9,389 nt of DNA, from assembly GCA_021604265.1 (NCBI GenBank), contig BQIY01000057.1:1-9389 (forward strand). The letters are read 5' to 3'. Origin of the DNA: Nitrospirales bacterium (lineage in GTDB: Bacteria > Nitrospirota > Nitrospiria > Nitrospirales > UBA8639). How positions within the stretch are numbered: the stretch's first letter is position 1; each line of letters starts with the position of its first letter. The notes under the pieces were generated by a model, which ran no database searches, was not told the DNA's origin, and saw only the letters and a list, made by a program, of their open reading frames with translations. Position numbers and translations under genes: made by a program. Of this stretch, positions 6,987 through 9,389 are shown one piece after another.

Positions 6987-7023
6987 GTATCTCAATAGAT
7001 ACATTGTGTATCTGTTTAGATAC
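6987..7023. promoter_or_regulatory. Two tandem 16-bp dyads, likely enhancer or operator sites
   Basis: Two perfect inverted repeats of the form GTATCT-N4-AGATAC occupy 6987-7002 and 7008-7023. They are separated by 5 nt, so their centres are 21 bp (two helical turns) apart on the same DNA face. They lie about 150 and 171 nt upstream of the predicted sigma-54 start of the regulator gene, the usual range for activator sites of NtrC-type proteins. The regulator's own Fis-type domain is the simplest candidate to bind them. They also lie 48-84 nt after the serpin stop, but no T-run follows, so a terminator role is less likely. Confidence 0.65.
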
Positions 7024-7040
7024 TTTCTGTGTTGCTCAGC

Positions 7041-7056
7041 GTATCTCTTTCGATAG
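7041..7056. promoter_or_regulatory. Degenerate third dyad half
   Basis: GTATCTCTTTCGATAG keeps the left half of the GTATCT-N4-AGATAC dyad exactly and four of six bases of the right half. It starts 33 bp after the second perfect dyad, about three helical turns. It could be a weaker third binding site. Confidence 0.35.
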
Positions 7057-7070
7057 AGGGGGAGGCTGAT

Positions 7071-8321
7071 TCAGGATGGCGAGGCGCTTGGATTGCTCAC
7101 TTTCCCCAAGAACAACATGAGCCCGGAATGGTTCTCACGGATGATGAAAAAGAATGGGTGATCAGCTCTGAACACCACAGGGGGAACGGTTGGGAGGCTT
7201 CGGCCTTCCATGACGGCTCCGGTTGAACCTGCCGCCTCCGTGCCTTCCTCGTTCACCTCGATAAAGCCTTTGTGGAAAACGGCGGCAAGCCGTAAATCCA
7301 CCGCGTCGCTCATTCCAGAGAAATCCGCCTGTTGGTCGAATGCGAGAGGCATTCCCATTGATGAAAGCGTCTGGCTGAGGTCGAATCCAGCGCTCATCTG
7401 AAATCGCGGAATAGAAGCTTTGACGAATCGTGGTTTCAGCGATTCAATCCATTTTTCAAGTTTGGGGTTCTTGAAGGGGATTTCTCGCTCAGTCAGATTT
7501 TCCTGATTTTTCGGAAGCAGGAAGATCATGGAGAGGTGATTCTGAACGTAGGGCAATTCAAGAATTTGAAAGTCCTCGGTGTCAGCGTACGGGAAGCGAT
7601 GCTGCTGCGTCATGAGCGGAATGCTGGTTGAGTCGGTTAGTGAGTGCCAGAACCGAGACGGTTGTGTCTCATGTGTGTTAAATGGTTTTGCCCAGATGCC
7701 TTTGTAATGGGTTGCGGTGACTAAGAGCAGACGAGTCAAAGCGTCCAATTTTCCGGATGGAATAAGATCGGTTATTCTGCCATGAGTCATCTGTTGGACC
7801 CATTGATTAATGATTTGCCGCGAGGTATCCGGACTCTTCTGGAAATCCACAGATTGAGGGGCGACGTCGTAGAGTTGTTTCGACTGCTGAGTAAAGTCAT
7901 GCAGGAGATTCAGGGAGTGATCAACCCAGATTCCGCTCGTGGCATTCAGGTCAATACCTTCGATCGTATTGGCAGCACTGAGGATCGCTCGAAGTTCACC
8001 CATGCCCTGTGAGACTTTCTTGGAGGCAAGCGGCCACCCGAAGACCTTTGAGATTTCTAATTGTGTCTCGCCTCGGGCTCCGATGTACGTCATGGCAAGT
8101 GCGGTAGAAGTGCTATAGGGAGCGAGGAGGATATTCTCCGATTGAATGTTCGCGATCGTGTTGAATAATTCAATGGCGAATGCATTGTGAGTTTTTACCA
8201 TGTTCTGAAACGCTTCCGTGTTCTTCGCTTGGGCGAGAGGGGTCGTTTCGAGCAAAGAAATAATGATGAATGCTGAGAGTAAGAGTCGATGTTGTCTACA
8301 GTTCATGAATTGATTCAACAT
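7071..8321 (-). CDS. Secreted inhibitory-type serpin
   Basis: 416 aa, normal serpin length plus a signal peptide (residues 1-32, ending PLAQA). The fold signatures are complete: NILLAPYSTSTALAMTYIGARGET near the N-terminus, the KGIWAKPF and breach-type segments in the middle, and DHPFFFIIRENHSG then FLGKVSNP at the C-terminus. The reactive loop spans 7182-7250. Its hinge is EEGTEAAGSTG, with the small residues needed for loop insertion, so it should be an inhibitor that traps its protease covalently. Counting from the conserved hinge Gly as P15 puts Arg374 at P1 and Ser375 at P1', in MEGRSLP, predicting trypsin-like targets. The gene directly before it encodes a trypsin-like protease. ATG at 8321 is preferred, with GGTGA five bases ahead. 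The longer frame from 8375 would begin inside a strong hairpin and delay the signal peptide; ATG 8306 has no ribosome site. The family call is very secure. Confidence 0.93.
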   Translation of the reverse strand: MLNQFMNCRQHRLLLSAFIIISLLETTPLAQAKNTEAFQNMVKTHNAFAIELFNTIANIQSENILLAPYSTSTALAMTYIGARGETQLEISKVFGWPLASKKVSQGMGELRAILSAANTIEGIDLNATSGIWVDHSLNLLHDFTQQSKQLYDVAPQSVDFQKSPDTSRQIINQWVQQMTHGRITDLIPSGKLDALTRLLLVTATHYKGIWAKPFNTHETQPSRFWHSLTDSTSIPLMTQQHRFPYADTEDFQILELPYVQNHLSMIFLLPKNQENLTEREIPFKNPKLEKWIESLKPRFVKASIPRFQMSAGFDLSQTLSSMGMPLAFDQQADFSGMSDAVDLRLAAVFHKGFIEVNEEGTEAAGSTGAVMEGRSLPTVPPVVFRADHPFFFIIRENHSGLMLFLGKVSNPSASPS

Positions 8322-8349
8322 TGCTGTCACCGTGACTTCGATCAATGAA

Positions 8350-8389
8350 CATTCTGACTCCGAATGAATACGCATTCGGAGTCAGAATG
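8350..8389 (-). terminator. Perfect 17-bp hairpin between protease and serpin genes
   Basis: The arms at 8350-8366 and 8373-8389 are exact reverse complements (CATTCTGACTCCGAATG and its complement) with a 6-nt loop. The hairpin lies 29-68 nt after the protease stop and 29 nt before the serpin start. After the stem on the minus strand comes TTCATTGATC rather than a clean T-run, so it may be a weak terminator, an attenuator or an RNA-stabilising stem that sets the protease-to-serpin ratio. The structure is certain; its role is not. Confidence 0.55.
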
Positions 8390-8404
8390 GAGATGTTTCA
8401 TCTC
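8390..8404 (-). repeat. Small hairpin abutting the 17-bp hairpin
   Basis: GAGATG-TTT-CATCTC forms a perfect 6-bp stem with a 3-nt loop and touches the larger hairpin with no spacer. The protease message would thus end in two back-to-back stems 14 nt after the stop codon. Confidence 0.45.
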
Positions 8405-8417
8405 ACCAATAGGTCCG

Positions 8418-9389
8418 TTACTCGTTGGACTGCACGGATATGCCGTAGTTCCCTACTTGCGTGTCATGGTAAAGCTTGACCCGCACATGATAGGTGCCGG
8501 AGCTGAGGTCAGCCGTAATCCTTGAATCACGCGTGTTTCCGTTAATGTCGTCGTTTTCTCCCACGAGAGTTGTTTGACTATCCGGCCCAAAGACAGACAT
8601 GACCGTATCGACTGAAGCATTTTCTCCCCGTGTTTCGATCGTGTATGTTCCTGCTTCTTCAACCACGAATTCAAAAAGGTTCTCGCTTCCTGGGGTTGAG
8701 ATCGAACCTTGTGTTAACGGAGGGCTGATAGGAATATTGTTTGAACCAGGACCAGGAATTGGACTCCCGCCTCTTTGTTCATCAATCCAGCTAATGAATT
8801 TCGAAACGCGTGTATAGACGCCGGGAAACTCAGGTCTGGCGCATCCGATGCCAAAACTGACCACTCCGGCTAACCGTTCCGTATCTTGTGCCGTGTCCAC
8901 GACCATACCCGGTCCGCCGCTGTCTCCCTGGCAGGAATCTTTGTTGAGTTCGGCTGCGCACAACATGTTTTCTGTAATCGTTACGCCTGTGCCATCATAC
9001 TGGGCTTGGCAGTTTGCGTTAGAAACGATGGGCAGGGTCACCTCCATGAGGTTATCAGATGCCATGCCGCCTTCTTCCAGCAGACCCCATCCAACGACGG
9101 TATAGGGTTTTCCAGGTGCATCCAAGTCACTATTTCCTGAGACTAATGAAATGGGTGATTGAGCGGAAGGGGTCTTGAGTTTAATCAACGCAATATCGGA
9201 ATCACTGGTGTTTGAATCATAGCCCGCATGATTGATCACTTCAACAATATCATGGACTTCTCCGCCGCTCTCGTTGAGATTGAGGCGTCCTAAGATGACT
9301 TTGTGCCCAACTTGCACGGTACAATGAGCAGCGGTCAGCACCCATTCAGGGCTGATGAGGGAGCCGCCGCAAAAGCTGAACAACGAACC
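8418..9389 (-). CDS. Secreted trypsin-like serine protease (S1A) with C-terminal PPC domain, N-terminus cut by window edge
   Basis: The frame is open to the right edge, so the signal peptide, propeptide and first strands are missing; the apparent TTG start at 9383 is internal. Visible from the edge is GSLFSFCGGSLISPEW, then the catalytic His in LTAAHC, Asp in SDIALIKL and Ser in CQGDSGGP. Asp six residues before that Ser (KDSCQGDSGG) and glycines in VSFGIGC and PGVY form a trypsin-type S1 pocket, so cleavage after Arg or Lys is predicted. Cysteines for the three usual disulfides are in place. A Gly/Pro/Ser linker (about 205-222 counting from 9383) joins a C-terminal domain of about 100 residues, ENLFEFVVEEAGTYTIET to GTYHVRVKLYHDTQVGNYGI, which fits the bacterial pre-peptidase C-terminal (PPC) domain of secreted proteases. 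A serpin gene follows after 96 nt in the same direction. Confidence 0.93.
   Translation of the reverse strand, partial: GSLFSFCGGSLISPEWVLTAAHCTVQVGHKVILGRLNLNESGGEVHDIVEVINHAGYDSNTSDSDIALIKLKTPSAQSPISLVSGNSDLDAPGKPYTVVGWGLLEEGGMASDNLMEVTLPIVSNANCQAQYDGTGVTITENMLCAAELNKDSCQGDSGGPGMVVDTAQDTERLAGVVSFGIGCARPEFPGVYTRVSKFISWIDEQRGGSPIPGPGSNNIPISPPLTQGSISTPGSENLFEFVVEEAGTYTIETRGENASVDTVMSVFGPDSQTTLVGENDDINGNTRDSRITADLSSGTYHVRVKLYHDTQVGNYGISVQSNE

Noticed and set aside
6987..7023. The paired dyads as a serpin terminator
   Set aside because: The stems are only 6 bp, AT-rich and not followed by a T-run; their regular 21-bp spacing fits protein binding better.
6928..7060. CGATAGAGGG occurring twice (6928-6937 and 7051-7060)
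   Set aside because: Only 10 bp and no clear geometry relative to the promoter; probably chance, or partly related to the third dyad.
8322..8375. Serpin start at 8375
   Set aside because: That ATG lies within the 17-bp hairpin, has no ribosome site, and would place 18 polar residues before the signal peptide.
1..9389. CRISPR arrays, tRNA or rRNA genes, insertion sequences
   Set aside because: No regularly spaced repeats, tRNA-like cloverleaf, transposase frame or paired terminal inverted repeats were seen.

Overview
The window reads as a bacterial accessory region from a Gram-negative, diderm organism. Three consecutive genes carry lipoprotein-type signal sequences, several starts have strong GGAGG-type Shine-Dalgarno sites, and a sigma-54 activator lies next to secreted enzymes. 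The genus cannot be read from the sequence. A combined set of bacterial serpin, trypsin-like protease with a PPC tail, sigma-54 activator and ribbon-helix-helix antitoxin would fit Nitrospirota-like or proteobacterial genomes, but that is a guess.

Left part (1-4637, all minus strand): a lipid-hydrolase and lipoprotein cluster. In transcription order it holds a small DUF3467 protein (4637-4389), a 137-aa lipoprotein (4319-3906), a 350-aa lipoprotein of unrecognised family whose start overlaps the previous stop as ATGA (3909-2857), and a 560-aa lipoprotein alpha/beta hydrolase with a Ser-Asp-His triad (2748-1066). After a 255-nt gap comes a class 3 lipase without a signal peptide (810-1), cut by the left edge of the window.

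Middle (4638-5382): about 500 nt without a recognisable gene, followed by the only convincing plus-strand gene. This is a COG1569-associated/HicB-like ribbon-helix-helix antitoxin with a good ribosome binding site, broken by a single in-frame TAG at codon 29 where the family has Gln. It ends 8 nt from the convergent response-regulator gene, and copies of a 13-bp sequence lie on both sides of it.

Right part (5383-9389, all minus strand): in transcription order, a trypsin-like secreted protease with a C-terminal PPC domain (cut by the right edge), an inhibitory-type serpin, and a sigma-54-dependent NtrC-family regulator. The serpin reactive loop has Arg at the predicted P1 position and the protease has the Asp of a trypsin S1 pocket, so the two look like a matched protease and inhibitor. 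The gap between serpin and regulator holds a sigma-54-type -24/-12 element at the right distance from the regulator start. About 150-170 nt upstream of its predicted start site lie two perfect 16-bp dyads spaced 21 bp apart. This is the layout expected of an enhancer-driven, probably self-activating, regulator gene. The receiver domain of that regulator has lost two usual acceptor-pocket residues.

The main points of interest are the protease/serpin pairing, the self-contained sigma-54 control region, the single-mutation antitoxin pseudogene, and the lipase/lipoprotein cluster.
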